Part shown: piece after piece, positions 9,121 to 17,320 of the stretch
How the letters are laid out: every line of letters starts with the position of its first letter
How positions within the stretch are numbered: position 1 is the stretch's first letter
Assembly: GCF_013620795.1 (NCBI RefSeq)
Contig: NZ_LGLW01000004.1
Coordinates: 577,779-641,778, forward strand
Length of the DNA: 64,000 nucleotides
Direction of reading: 5' to 3'
Source: Pseudomonas sp. Q2-TVG4-2
GTDB lineage: Bacteria; Pseudomonadota; Gammaproteobacteria; Pseudomonadales; Pseudomonadaceae
The notes under the pieces: generated by a model
What the model was told of the DNA's origin: nothing
What the model saw: only the letters and a program-made list of their open reading frames with translations
Database searches by the model: none
Position numbers and translations under genes: made by a program

Positions 9121-10425
9121 ATGTCCCAACGCAAAGCCTACCGTGCCGCCATCCTCCACAGCCTCGCCGATCCGAGAGAGGTAGGCGTGGAGAAATCCTA
9201 TGAATACTTCGAAGACGGCCTGCTCGTGGTCGAGGGCGGCAAGGTTGCTCAGCTAGGCGCGGCGGAATCGCTGCTGGCCTCGCTGCCGACCGGCACCGAG
9301 GTGATCGAATACCCGGATGCATTGATCACGTCCGGCTTCATCGACACTCATATTCACTACCCGCAAACCGGCATGATTGCGTCCTACGGCGAACAATTGC
9401 TGGACTGGCTAAACACCTACACGTTCCCCACCGAGCGTGCGTTCGCCGACAAGACCCACGCGAGCGAAGTGGCCGACGTCTTCCTGGGCGAACTGCTGCG
9501 CAACGGCACCACCACGGCGCTGGTCTTCGGGAGCGTGCACAAGGAATCGGTGGATGCTTTCTTCGAGCAGGCCGAAAAACTGAACCTGCGAATGATCGCT
9601 GGCAAGGTCCTGATGGACCGCAACGCGCCGGACTATCTCACCGACACCGCCGAATCCGGCTATGCCGACAGCAAGGCGCTGATCGAACGCTGGCACGGCA
9701 AGGGTCGCCTGCATTACGCAGTCACACCTCGCTTCGCCCCTACCAGCACGCCGGAGCAGCTGGCGTTGGCCGGCAAGCTGTACAAGGAATATCCGGATCT
9801 CTATATGCACACCCACCTGTCCGAAAACCGCAAGGAGATCGAATGGGTGCGCGAGCTGTTCCCTGAGCAACGCGGCTACCTCGACGTCTACGACCACCAC
9901 GGTCTGATTGGTGCGCGATCGGTATTCGCCCACGGCGTGCATCTGTGCGACGACGAGTGCCAGCGCCTGGGTGAGACCGGCTCGGCGGTAGCCTTCTGCC
10001 CCACCTCTAACCTGTTCCTGGGCAGCGGCCTGTTCGACCTGGAGAAGGTAGAAGGCTATGGCGTGCGCGTCGGCCTGGGTACCGATGTCGGCGCTGGTAC
10101 AAGCTTTTCCCAATTGCAGTCACTGAACGAGGCCTACAAAGTGATGCAATTGCAGGGTAAGAAGCTGGACCCGTTCAAGTCCCTCTACCTCGCCACCTTA
10201 GGCGGTGCCCGAGCGCTCTATCTGGATGATCGAATCGGTAACCTGCAGCCCGGTAAGGATGCCGATTTCGTAGTGCTCGACTATAAAGCCACGCCGCTGA
10301 TCGACTATCGCCTGCAGCAGGCCAAGACGCTGGAAGAGCGATTGTTCGCGCTGATCATGCTTGGCGACGACCGTGCAGTGAAAGAAACCTACGCGGCAGG
10401 CCGTTCGGTGCACAAGAAAGCATAA
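9121..10425 (+). CDS. guaD: Guanine deaminase GuaD
   Basis: Zinc amidohydrolase that converts guanine to xanthine and ammonia, feeding xanthine dehydrogenase; 434 residues. The metal-binding pair is His77 and His79 in IDTHIHYPQTG, followed by the guanine deaminase hallmark MIASYGEQLLDWLN. Further ligands are in HTHLSENRKE and FAHGVHL, and the catalytic aspartate is in GLGTDVGAGTSFS. The start is the ATG after GAGAACAACC; upstream codons in the same frame are unconserved. The gap to xdhC (231 bases) contains a run of seven T after a GC-rich stretch, but no convincing terminator. Confidence 0.95.
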   Translation: MSQRKAYRAAILHSLADPREVGVEKSYEYFEDGLLVVEGGKVAQLGAAESLLASLPTGTEVIEYPDALITSGFIDTHIHYPQTGMIASYGEQLLDWLNTYTFPTERAFADKTHASEVADVFLGELLRNGTTTALVFGSVHKESVDAFFEQAEKLNLRMIAGKVLMDRNAPDYLTDTAESGYADSKALIERWHGKGRLHYAVTPRFAPTSTPEQLALAGKLYKEYPDLYMHTHLSENRKEIEWVRELFPEQRGYLDVYDHHGLIGARSVFAHGVHLCDDECQRLGETGSAVAFCPTSNLFLGSGLFDLEKVEGYGVRVGLGTDVGAGTSFSQLQSLNEAYKVMQLQGKKLDPFKSLYLATLGGARALYLDDRIGNLQPGKDADFVVLDYKATPLIDYRLQQAKTLEERLFALIMLGDDRAVKETYAAGRSVHKKA

Positions 10426-10464
10426 AGACGGCAACAGCGCTGGCAGCGTGTTGGGGTTGAATCT

Positions 10465-10585
10465 GGCGGGCTCAAGTCCGCCCGACTAGCTCGGCCCGCT
10501 GCGGCGCCAAAGCGGATCGGGCGACGTCTTGCTTTCGCCCACGACGGCGAAGCATGGGCCTGATCACGGTGGGCTAAAGCCCACC
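10465..10585. repeat. Two REP-like hairpins downstream of guaD
   Basis: GGCGGGCTCAAGTCCGCCC at 10465-10483 and the perfect hairpin GGTGGGCT-AA-AGCCCACC at 10568-10585 belong to the same family as 7821-7840. They lie in the 361-base gap between the convergent guaD and gntR genes (10426-10786). A hairpin here could act as a transcription or mRNA 3'-end barrier for guaD, though neither unit has a T tail. Nothing gene-like is seen in the rest of this gap. Confidence 0.65.
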
Positions 10586-10786
10586 CTACCGCGACAGCTT
10601 GCTCAAGACGTGCGCGCTATGGCTGAAAATGTTTATGCGCGCCGCAAGCGTCAGATGCGCCCCGGCTGTTGTGAAGGGGCCAACTGGCACAGCTTGCTTA
10701 GCGGGGTTAATCGTTGCCAGGGCCGCTGATGCGAGCGATGACGACGGCGCCGGTGCAGAACGCGCCAGCGCCGAATGGCAGAACCC

Positions 10787-11542
10787 TTACCGAGCGGTAC
10801 GCGACTTCTTCTTGCCAAGCACCAAGTGGGAAAACACCGCGTGCAGGTCATCCGATGCACTGTCTTCGTCGAGATTGAGTTTGCTGTCGATGTGATCCAT
10901 GTGATGCATCATCAGACTCACTGCTTTCTCACTGTCGCGTGCGGCGATGGCATCGATCAACTGGTTGTGTTCGTCGAACGAGCAATGCGAGCGGTTGCCG
11001 CTCTCGTACTGGGCGATGATCAGTGAGGTCTGGGAAACCAGGCTGCGCTGGAAGCTCACCAACGGTGCATTTTTCGCCGCCTCGGCCAGCTTGAGGTGAA
11101 ACTCCCCGGAAAGGCGAATACCCGCGCCGCGATCACCGCGAGCGAAGCAATCCTGCTCGTCGGTCACCATCTGCCGCAGCTCCGCCAGCTGTTCGGCGCT
11201 GGCGTGCTGAACCGCCAGCTCGGTGATGGCCCGCTCGACCATCCGTCGAGCGAAAAATATCTGTCGGGCTTCGTCGACGCTGGGACTTGCCACTACGGCC
11301 CCGCGGTTCGGCCGCAACAGCACCACACCTTCATGAGCCAACCGCGACAGCGCGCGGCGGATGATGGTCCGACTCACGCCGAAAATTTCGCCCAGCGCTT
11401 CCTCGCTGAGCTTGGTGCCCGGCGCCAGGCGCTGTTCCAGGATGGCGTCGAAAATATGGGCGTAAACGATGTCGTCCTGGGTCCCGCTCCGGACCTTGCC
11501 GTTTCGTGTCGGCTTTTTTAAAGGCTGCAACTGTTCGTTCAT
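10787..11542 (-). CDS. GntR-family regulator, FCD (FadR-type) subfamily, likely purine regulon
   Basis: DNA-binding regulator of 251 residues. The N-terminal winged helix carries EALGEIFGVSRTIIRRALSRL and the wing LRPNRGAVVASP. The C-terminal FCD ligand domain has the metal-binding histidines in GEFHLKLAE and MMHHMDHID. The start at 11542 (MNEQLQPLKKP) is preferred; the frame continues 81 bases upstream without a ribosome-binding site. A perfect palindrome ATTGTGCACAAT lies 99 bases upstream of the start, suggesting autoregulation, and similar sites precede several purine genes here. The ligand is unknown; a ureide or purine intermediate is a guess from context. Confidence 0.88.
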   Translation of the reverse strand: MNEQLQPLKKPTRNGKVRSGTQDDIVYAHIFDAILEQRLAPGTKLSEEALGEIFGVSRTIIRRALSRLAHEGVVLLRPNRGAVVASPSVDEARQIFFARRMVERAITELAVQHASAEQLAELRQMVTDEQDCFARGDRGAGIRLSGEFHLKLAEAAKNAPLVSFQRSLVSQTSLIIAQYESGNRSHCSFDEHNQLIDAIAARDSEKAVSLMMHHMDHIDSKLNLDEDSASDDLHAVFSHLVLGKKKSRTAR

Positions 11543-11641
11543 GGTGACTCGCGTCGGAAGTATCGGCAGATCGAACTTTACTGCCTTTCGACACCCTGCT
11601 GGCAGTGGCCGAAGGTAAAACATAGAAATAAATCGTTATTT

Positions 11642-11653
11642 ATTGTGCACAAT
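11642..11653. promoter_or_regulatory. GntR-type operator palindrome upstream of the gntR gene
   Basis: ATTGTGCACAAT is a perfect 12-base palindrome. It lies in the 368-base divergent gap (11543-11910) between the FCD regulator and the azgA-like permease. It matches the ATTGT-N2-ACAAT form typical of FadR-subfamily operators. On the minus strand a TTGTTC lies just upstream and an A/T-rich run just downstream, so it probably overlaps the regulator's own promoter. Confidence 0.65.
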
Positions 11654-11764
11654 CAGGCGAACAACCACATCTGACGATGTGCCGCCTTAGCTGAAGCGAA
11701 ACACACCTGGGACGGCATCAACCTTCTGTATTCGTCTGAAAGCGCGAATAGCTGCAAATCTGAG

Positions 11765-11792
11765 TTGCAATTCTTGTATACAAAAGCATAAT
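11765..11792 (+). promoter_or_regulatory. Candidate azgA-like promoter with embedded GntR-type operator
   Basis: A possible -35 TTGCAA (11765-11770) and -10 CATAAT (11787-11792) are 16 bases apart. The spacer contains TTGTATACAA (11774-11783), a perfect ten-base palindrome of the same family as the other GntR-type sites in this window. An operator between -35 and -10 would normally repress. Promoter assignment is by eye. Confidence 0.6.
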
Positions 11793-11807
11793 CGCGTCAA
11801 GCCTTCC

Positions 11808-11821
11808 TGACCTTTCGGTCA
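11808..11821. promoter_or_regulatory. RutR-like operator upstream of azgA-like permease
   Basis: TGACCTTTCGGTCA is a TGACC-N4-GGTCA palindrome matching 10 of 12 defined positions of the E. coli RutR core TGACCA-N2-TGGTCA. It lies just downstream of the predicted transcription start of the permease promoter, where binding would block initiation. It resembles the tandem sites before xdhA and the site at 40243-40256. Confidence 0.55.
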
Positions 11822-11910
11822 AAAAACCGAGCAGAAAGAGCCCTCACCATCACCTGCCCTCGAGAGCGCCGCTCTAGGTGATAGACAACAAGAACGATGA
11901 GGAACACCTT

Positions 11911-13257
11911 GTGGAAACCACAAAGCAGGAACAGCAGACCCTCGGGCTGCAACCGAAGAACGCTGGTTTGCTCGACCGGATCTTCAAACTCAGCACCCAC
12001 CGCACCAGCGTCAAGACCGAGCTGCTCGCGGGCCTGACGACCTTCGTCACCATGGCCTACATCATCTTCGTCAACCCCAATATCATGGCCGATGCAGGTA
12101 TCGACCACGGCGCAGCATTCGTCGCGACCTGCATCGGTGCGGCGCTGGGTTGTTTGCTGATGGGCCTGTATGCCAACTGGCCGGTAGGCCTGGCCCCTGG
12201 CATGGGCCTCAATGCGTTCTTCACCTATACGGTGGTCGGCGAGATGGGCTACAGCTGGCAGATCGCGCTGGGCGCGGTGTTCCTCTCCGGCATTCTGTTC
12301 ATGATCATGAGCCTATCGCGCCTGCGCGAATGGCTGCTGAACAGCATCCCGATGAGCCTGCGTTTTGCGATGGGAGCCGGGGTCGGGCTGTTCCTCGGGC
12401 TGATCGGCCTGAAGACCGCCGGCATCGTCGTCGACAGCCCGGCAACCCTGCTGACCATGGGCTCGTTCAGCGAACCCACTGCACTGCTGGCCGCGATCTG
12501 CTTTTTGATGATTGCAGTACTGAGCCATCGCAACGTGTTCGGCGCGATCCTGCTAAGCATGCTGGTGGTGACCGGTATCGGCTGGGGCATGGGCCTGGTC
12601 GAATATAACGGTCTGGTTTCGATGCCGCCGAGCCTGGCGCCGACCTGGCTCGCCATGGATATTGCCGGCGCCCTGAATGTGGCGATGGTCAGCGTGATCC
12701 TGGCATTCCTGTTCGTGAACATGTTCGACACCGCCGGCACACTCATGGGCGTTGCGCACCGAGCCAATCTGGTGGACGAGGATGGCAAGATTCAGAACCT
12801 GTCCCGCGCTCTGAAAGCCGACAGCACCTCCAGCGTCGCCGGCGCCTTCGTCGGCTGCCCTCCGGTGACCAGCTATGTCGAAAGCGCTTCGGGCGTCGCC
12901 GCCGGTGGTCGTACCGGTCTGACCGCGGTGACCGTCGGGGTCCTGTTCCTGATCGCCATGTTCTTCGCTCCTTTGGCCGGCATGATCCCTGCCTATGCGA
13001 CCGCCGGCGCACTGATCTACGTCGCCATGCTGATGATGAGCGGCCTGGCGCATATCGATTGGAAGGACCATACCGACACCATTCCGGCGATCGTCACCGT
13101 GGTGATGATGCCGCTGACCTTCTCCATTGCCAACGGCATCGCACTCGGGTTTCTTACCTACGCGACGCTGAAGGTACTGACAGGTCAGCGCGACAAAGTA
13201 TCGATCAGTCTTTATGTACTGTGCATAATCTTCATCGCCAAGTTTGCCTTCCTTTAA
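11911..13257 (+). CDS. AzgA-family purine permease (adenine/guanine/hypoxanthine)
   Basis: Inner-membrane NCS2/AzgA-like proton symporter for purine bases, 448 residues with about 12-14 hydrophobic segments. The family start LLDRIFKLSTHRTSVKTE leads into GLTTFVTMAYIIFVNP. The transport core includes NMFDTAGTLMG and the signature GCPPVTSYVESASGVAAGGRTG. GTG at 11911 was chosen because GATGAGGAA sits seven bases upstream; a GTG 33 bases earlier lacks a ribosome-binding site. Exact base preference cannot be told from sequence. Two operator types in its promoter suggest control by both purine status and a RutR-like regulator. Confidence 0.92.
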   Translation: METTKQEQQTLGLQPKNAGLLDRIFKLSTHRTSVKTELLAGLTTFVTMAYIIFVNPNIMADAGIDHGAAFVATCIGAALGCLLMGLYANWPVGLAPGMGLNAFFTYTVVGEMGYSWQIALGAVFLSGILFMIMSLSRLREWLLNSIPMSLRFAMGAGVGLFLGLIGLKTAGIVVDSPATLLTMGSFSEPTALLAAICFLMIAVLSHRNVFGAILLSMLVVTGIGWGMGLVEYNGLVSMPPSLAPTWLAMDIAGALNVAMVSVILAFLFVNMFDTAGTLMGVAHRANLVDEDGKIQNLSRALKADSTSSVAGAFVGCPPVTSYVESASGVAAGGRTGLTAVTVGVLFLIAMFFAPLAGMIPAYATAGALIYVAMLMMSGLAHIDWKDHTDTIPAIVTVVMMPLTFSIANGIALGFLTYATLKVLTGQRDKVSISLYVLCIIFIAKFAFL

Positions 13258-13274
13258 AAGCGGGGCGAATGATC

Positions 13275-13310
13275 GGGCCCCATCGCGTCGGCGGTGGGCC
13301 TGTTTTATTT
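13275..13310 (+). terminator. Rho-independent terminator of azgA-like gene
   Basis: GGCCC-C-ATCGC pairs with GCGGTGGGCC around a GTCG loop (one bulge, one G-T pair), followed by TGTTTTATTT. It starts about 18 bases after the permease stop. Confidence 0.75.
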
Positions 13311-13395
13311 CTAAAGCGCCATGGCCCGTATCATTGCCATCGCGTAGAACGCGGGATGAAACACCTGAACCCTGTCATGGCCGAGGGTCACCGAA

Positions 13396-14022
13396 ATGAG
13401 CCTGGAAACCTGGTTGTTATTTGCAAGCGCAGCGCTGGTGGTGATTCTCATCCCCGGCCCGCTGTCGCTGCTAATGATCAGCAACAGCCTCAACTATGGG
13501 GTGCGCCGCTCCTGGCCGGCATTCGTTGGTGGCGTCAGTGCGTCGATCTGCCTGCTCAGCGCTTCCGCTCTGGGCCTCGGCGCGCTGTTGTTGGCATCAG
13601 AACAGCTGTTCGGCCTACTGAAAATCATCGGTGCCCTCTATCTGTTCTATCTCGCCTGGCAGAGCTGGCAGGAATCGCGGCGCTCGCAGAGCGGCCCGAG
13701 TGCTATCACCGCTGAGGTCAGCCCGCGCTTTCGCCAGCTGTTCTGGCATGCGTTCGGTCTGGGTGCCAGCAATCCCAAGGACATCCTGTTCTTCGCAGCC
13801 TTTCTCCCCCAGTTCCTCAATGCCGAACGCCCCTTTATGCCGCAGTTGCTGGCAATGATTTTGACTTGGGCGATGCTGGACCTGTGCTGCAAGCTGGCCT
13901 ACGGGTTCGGCGCTCATGGCGCGGCGCGTTACTTGCGCACAGGTAAGGGGCAAGTGTGGTTCAACCGCATCAGTGCCGCCCTGTTCGGGGGCGCGGGGAC
14001 CGCGTCATTGCTGAGCCGATAA
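13396..14022 (+). CDS. LysE/RhtB-family amino acid or metabolite exporter
   Basis: Small inner-membrane exporter of 208 residues with about six hydrophobic segments. The family motif is visible near residues 18-30 as IPGPLSLLMISNSLNYG, and the mid-protein motif as GLGASNPKDILFFAAFLPQF. Family members export lysine, threonine, homoserine lactone or other small molecules. The substrate here is unknown. A terminator upstream and a REP pair downstream make it a probable single-gene unit inside the purine island. Export of an amino compound from nitrogen catabolism is possible but unsupported. Confidence 0.88.
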   Translation: MSLETWLLFASAALVVILIPGPLSLLMISNSLNYGVRRSWPAFVGGVSASICLLSASALGLGALLLASEQLFGLLKIIGALYLFYLAWQSWQESRRSQSGPSAITAEVSPRFRQLFWHAFGLGASNPKDILFFAAFLPQFLNAERPFMPQLLAMILTWAMLDLCCKLAYGFGAHGAARYLRTGKGQVWFNRISAALFGGAGTASLLSR

Positions 14023-14120
14023 GCCGCCAGCGCATCGGGTAGGCGGCGAGTTTGTCCGCTAGCGCTTTCCGGCGAAATGAATCGAGACCGGCACCACCCT
14101 CGCCAAACACCATGCTTTTC

Positions 14121-14190
14121 GTAGGAGCCGGCTGGCTGGCGATCCGGGGTGGCATTGAACGCCGCTGATCGCCAGCAAGCTGGCTCCTAC
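14121..14190. repeat. REP inverted pair
   Basis: GTAGGAGCCGGCTGGCTGGC (14121-14140) faces the complementary unit GCCAGCAAGC-TGGCTCCTAC (14171-14190) across a short spacer. It is the same element as at 1994-2108. It lies between the convergent exporter and uraH genes, in a 333-base gap (14023-14355) otherwise filled by the uraH terminator. Confidence 0.8.
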
Positions 14191-14256
14191 CAGGCGGATT
14201 TTTCGCAATGACGTCGCGGCCTCGGACCGAAGCCACGTTTTGTCCTGCCCACCGGC

Positions 14257-14282
14257 CAAAAAAAACCCGCCATAAAGGCGGG
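14257..14282 (-). terminator. Rho-independent terminator of uraH
   Basis: On the minus strand the stem CCCGCC-TTTAT-GGCGGG is followed by a run of eight or nine T (A-tract 14257-14265 on the plus strand). It lies downstream of the uraH stop. Confidence 0.85.
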
Positions 14283-14355
14283 CCGACGACTCAGGGGAGT
14301 CAAGGTTTACGCATGGGAGAAGTCACTGCCGCGTCGCTGCACGCGACAGGTGCCA

Positions 14356-14709
14356 TCAGCTACCCCGATAGGTCGAGTAGCTGTAAGGCGAAATCAATAG
14401 CGGCACGTGGTAATGATCCTGCTCGGCGCTGACGCCAAAGCGCAGTACGACCACATCCAGAAATGCCGGCTCAGGCAGCTGAACGCCGCGGCTACGGTAA
14501 TAGTCTCCCGCGCTGAACTGAAGCTGGTAAACACCGGAGCGGTAGTCATCGCCTTCCAGCAGCGGTGAATCGCAACGGCCGTCGGCGTTGGTCTGACGCG
14601 TCGTGATCAGGTCGAGGCGCTCGCCTTCGACCCGATATAGCTCGACGCGGATGTCGCTGCCTGGGCAACCGTGGGCAGCATCCAGTACATGAGTAGTCAA
14701 ACGTCCCAT
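14356..14709 (-). CDS. uraH: 5-hydroxyisourate hydrolase (transthyretin-like)
   Basis: Hydrolyses 5-hydroxyisourate, the PuuD product, to OHCU; tetrameric transthyretin-related enzyme of 117 residues. It begins MGRLTTHVLDAAHG with the catalytic histidine in LTTHVLD, has VELYRVEG and the HYHVPLLISPYSYSTYRGS end with the diagnostic C-terminal YRGS. The start at 14709 gives the standard length. The frame extends to 14796 with an unconserved leader, and a start at 14781 cannot be fully excluded. It is transcribed away from puuE, and a GntR-type site lies in the shared upstream gap. Confidence 0.94.
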   Translation of the reverse strand: MGRLTTHVLDAAHGCPGSDIRVELYRVEGERLDLITTRQTNADGRCDSPLLEGDDYRSGVYQLQFSAGDYYRSRGVQLPEPAFLDVVVLRFGVSAEQDHYHVPLLISPYSYSTYRGS

Positions 14710-14820
14710 AGATTCCGGCACCCGCAGATCCCTGCTGACGCCCGCCTCCTCTTCTGATTGGTGTGGACTGGGTTTGAGCATAGCATGCGCAAACAAATTT
14801 AAAAGACAGTTTTCTTAGAA

Positions 14821-14832
14821 ATTGTACACAAT
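14821..14832. promoter_or_regulatory. GntR-type operator upstream of uraH
   Basis: ATTGTACACAAT has perfect five-base arms ATTGT/ACAAT around AC. It is 111 bases upstream of the uraH start in the 351-base divergent gap with puuE (14710-15060). On the minus strand it contains TACAAT, a plausible -10 element, so binding would block uraH transcription. The gap holds no other gene that I can support. Confidence 0.6.
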
Positions 14833-14965
14833 AATTCAGCACTGGCTGAACCGCTTTTCCCCCGATGGCTCACAGAGATGCGTCTGGCTGGATCGTAGCA
14901 GCTTGGAAACGATGCGTAATGAGGAAAGCCGTCAGTCGCCAATGAAAGAAATCAGCGAATTGCGA

Positions 14966-14996
14966 TTTACAAAGCGCAAAACGTTTTGTATACAAT
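14966..14996 (+). promoter_or_regulatory. Candidate puuE promoter overlapped by GntR-type operator
   Basis: TTTACA (14966-14971) and TATACA (14989-14994) are 17 bases apart and look like -35 and -10 elements. The -10 lies inside the palindrome TTGTATACAA (14986-14995), a member of the window-wide GntR-type site family. The puuE GTG start is 65 bases further on. The position implies repression. Confidence 0.65.
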
Positions 14997-15060
14997 TACG
15001 CCATGACGGTCGCACTGCCATCCAAGGCAGCGACCAGCGATCGACAAAGGAATAAGAACA

Positions 15061-15993
15061 GTGAGCGCCGACTACCCTCGTGACCTCATCGGCTATGCCG
15101 AGAACCCACCCCATCCGCAATGGCCAGGTAACGCCCGCATCGCACTGTCCTTCGTGCTCAACTACGAAGAAGGCGGCGAGCGCTGCGTACTGCACGGTGA
15201 CAAGGAATCCGAAGCCTTTCTCTCCGAGATGGTGTCCGCCCAGCCGTTGCAAGGCGTGCGCCACATGAGCATGGAGTCGCTCTACGAATATGGTAGCCGC
15301 GCCGGTGTCTGGCGCCTGCTCAAGTTGTTCCGCAAGCACAACATCCCGCTGACGGTCTTCGCCGTGGCCATGGCCGCGCAGCGTCACCCGGACGTGATCA
15401 AGGCGATGGTCGCCGACGGTCACGAGATTTGCAGTCACGGCTATCGCTGGGTCGACTACCAGTACATGGACGAGGCGCAAGAACGCGAGCATATGCTCGA
15501 AGCCATCCGCATCCTCACCGATATCGCTGGCGAGCGCCCACTGGGCTGGTACACCGGACGCACAGGCCCGAACACCCGCCGTCTGGTGCGCGAGGAAGGC
15601 GGCTTCCTGTATGACTCCGACACCTACGACGACGATCTGCCCTACTGGGACCCGGAATCGACACCGGACAAGCCGCACCTGGTGATCCCCTATACCCTGG
15701 ACACCAATGACATGCGCTTCACCCAGGCGCAGGGCTTCAACAAGGGCGACGACTTCTACGAGTACCTCAAGGACGCCTTCGACGTGCTGTATGCCGAAGG
15801 TGCGGAAGGCGCGCCGAAAATGCTGTCCATAGGCATGCACTGTCGCTTGCTGGGTCGCCCCGCGCGCATGGCCGCACTGCAGCGCTTCATCGAGTACGCC
15901 AAGGGCCACGAGCAGGTGTGGTTCGCCCGCCGCGTCGACATCGCCCGCCATTGGCACTCGGCTCACCCCATTACCGAGGAACGCAGCCTATGA
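15061..15993 (+). CDS. puuE: Allantoinase PuuE (polysaccharide deacetylase-like)
   Basis: Metal-independent allantoinase that hydrolyses allantoin to allantoate; 310 residues with the NodB-like fold. It begins YPRDLIGYAENPPHPQWPG and carries ALSFVLNYEEGGE, SHGYRWVDYQYM and YTGRTGPNTRRLVREEGGF, all characteristic of Pseudomonas PuuE. The GTG start follows AAAGGAATAAGAACA. The stop overlaps the uraD start (ATGA), coupling two steps of urate breakdown. It is unrelated to the GABA aminotransferase also named PuuE. Confidence 0.94.
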   Translation: MSADYPRDLIGYAENPPHPQWPGNARIALSFVLNYEEGGERCVLHGDKESEAFLSEMVSAQPLQGVRHMSMESLYEYGSRAGVWRLLKLFRKHNIPLTVFAVAMAAQRHPDVIKAMVADGHEICSHGYRWVDYQYMDEAQEREHMLEAIRILTDIAGERPLGWYTGRTGPNTRRLVREEGGFLYDSDTYDDDLPYWDPESTPDKPHLVIPYTLDTNDMRFTQAQGFNKGDDFYEYLKDAFDVLYAEGAEGAPKMLSIGMHCRLLGRPARMAALQRFIEYAKGHEQVWFARRVDIARHWHSAHPITEERSL

Positions 15994-16505
15994 CACCGTT
16001 CAAGACCATCAAGCCGTCCACCCTCGACCGCGACGCGTTCATCGCCACCTTCGCCGACGTCTACGAGCATTCGCCATGGGTAGCGGATACCGTCTACCAG
16101 GCCGGTGTCGACGAGACGCTCGATTATGTCGAAGTGATGCATGAGCGCATGTCCCAGGCCATGCTGACGGCCCCTCATGACACTCAACTGGCGCTGATCA
16201 ACGCGCACCCGGACCTTGCCGGCAAGGCCGCCGTACGTGGCGAACTGACCGCTTCCTCCACTGCGGAGCAGGCCGGTGCCGGCATTCACGAATGCACGCC
16301 GGAAGAATTCGCCCGTTTCACCGAGCTGAACGACGCCTACAAGGACAGGTTCGGTTTCATCTTCATCATGGCGGTCAAGGGCAGCAACCGGCACCAGATC
16401 CTGGCCGCATTTGAGGAGCGCATGCATAACTCCCCGGAGCAAGAATTCGCCCGCGCCTTGGCCGAGATCAACAAGATCGCGCTGTTCCGTCTGCAGGCGA
16501 TGTGA
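15990..16505 (+). CDS. uraD: OHCU decarboxylase UraD
   Basis: Decarboxylates 2-oxo-4-hydroxy-4-carboxy-5-ureidoimidazoline to S-allantoin, the third step from urate; 171 residues, all helical. The catalytic motif is LINAHPDLAGKAA with His73, followed by the family segment ELTASSTAEQAGAGI and RFGFIFIMAVKG. The ATG at 15990 overlaps the puuE TGA by four bases, so the two are translationally coupled. Confidence 0.95.
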   Translation: MTPFKTIKPSTLDRDAFIATFADVYEHSPWVADTVYQAGVDETLDYVEVMHERMSQAMLTAPHDTQLALINAHPDLAGKAAVRGELTASSTAEQAGAGIHECTPEEFARFTELNDAYKDRFGFIFIMAVKGSNRHQILAAFEERMHNSPEQEFARALAEINKIALFRLQAM

Positions 16506-16545
16506 GCAAGCCCCCGAACGACACGACGAAAGAACAACGATTGAA

Positions 16546-16625
16546 GTAGCCCGGCGTAACGCCCGGTCGATGGGTTTCACCCATGTTACGGCTACAACAG
16601 AGCAGCTATAGGGTGGGCCACCCTA
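16546..16625. repeat. REP-like hairpins between uraD and allA
   Basis: A long imperfect hairpin runs from GTAGCC (16546) to GTTACGGCTAC (16585-16595), with an inner GATGGGTTTCACCCATG. Just after it, TAGGGTGGGCCACCCTA (16609-16625) is a second palindrome. Both are intergenic and resemble common Pseudomonas extragenic repeats, of a different family from those at 1994 and 14121. Confidence 0.65.
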
Positions 16626-16656
16626 CAAACTTAGTAATTCAAATAACGAGCACAGC

Positions 16657-17169
16657 ATGCGCACACTCAAGATTGAACCGTTGACCAAAGAAGCCTTCGC
16701 CCCATTCGGTGATGTGATCGAAACCGAAGGCAGCGACTACTTCATGATCAACAACGGTTCCACCCGCCGCTATCACAAGCTGGCGACGGTCGAGACCGCG
16801 CAGCCGGACGATCAGGCCATCGTCAGCATCTTTGCTGCCGACGCGCTGGAAATGCCGCTGATCATTCGCATGCTCGAACGGCATCCGCTGGGCAGCCAGG
16901 CGTTCATTCCGCTGCTCGGCAACCCTTTTCTGGTCGTGGTCGCGCCATTTGGCGATGCACCTGTACCGGGTAACGTCCGCGCCTTCCGCAGCAACGGCAG
17001 GCAGGGCGTCAATTACCACCGCGGCGTCTGGCACCACCCGGTGCTGACGATCGAAAAGCGGGATGAATTCCTGGTGGTCGATCGCAGCGGTTCTGGCAAC
17101 AACTGCGACGAGCATTTTTTCACCGAGGAAGAGCTGGTTCTCCTCGACCCCCACCGGGACTCCGAGTAA
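16657..17169 (+). CDS. allA: Ureidoglycolate lyase AllA
   Basis: Releases urea from ureidoglycolate to give glyoxylate; cupin-like enzyme of 170 residues. It begins MRTLKIEPLTKEAFAPFGDVIE and carries the conserved segment INNGSTRRYHKLA and the C-terminal YHRGVWHHPVLTI with the clustered active-site histidines. It follows uraD after the 16546-16625 repeats. It handles the last ureide step, yet no allantoate-degrading enzyme is encoded in the window. Confidence 0.94.
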   Translation: MRTLKIEPLTKEAFAPFGDVIETEGSDYFMINNGSTRRYHKLATVETAQPDDQAIVSIFAADALEMPLIIRMLERHPLGSQAFIPLLGNPFLVVVAPFGDAPVPGNVRAFRSNGRQGVNYHRGVWHHPVLTIEKRDEFLVVDRSGSGNNCDEHFFTEEELVLLDPHRDSE

Positions 17170-17320
17170 ACGACCGACTGATCATCGAGGCCATTCCCAG
17201 CGCGGCTGAGTGCAACAGCCGACACCGGGCATGCATGCTTCAGAACAAGCGGGACACTTGCGACGAGTCGAATAAGAAGAAACAACGGTTGGTACGCCAG
17301 CCGTGCAAGAGGTAATTATC

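Noticed and set aside
14710..14796. N-terminal extension of uraH
   Set aside because: Family members begin at MGRLTTHVL; the extra residues look random.
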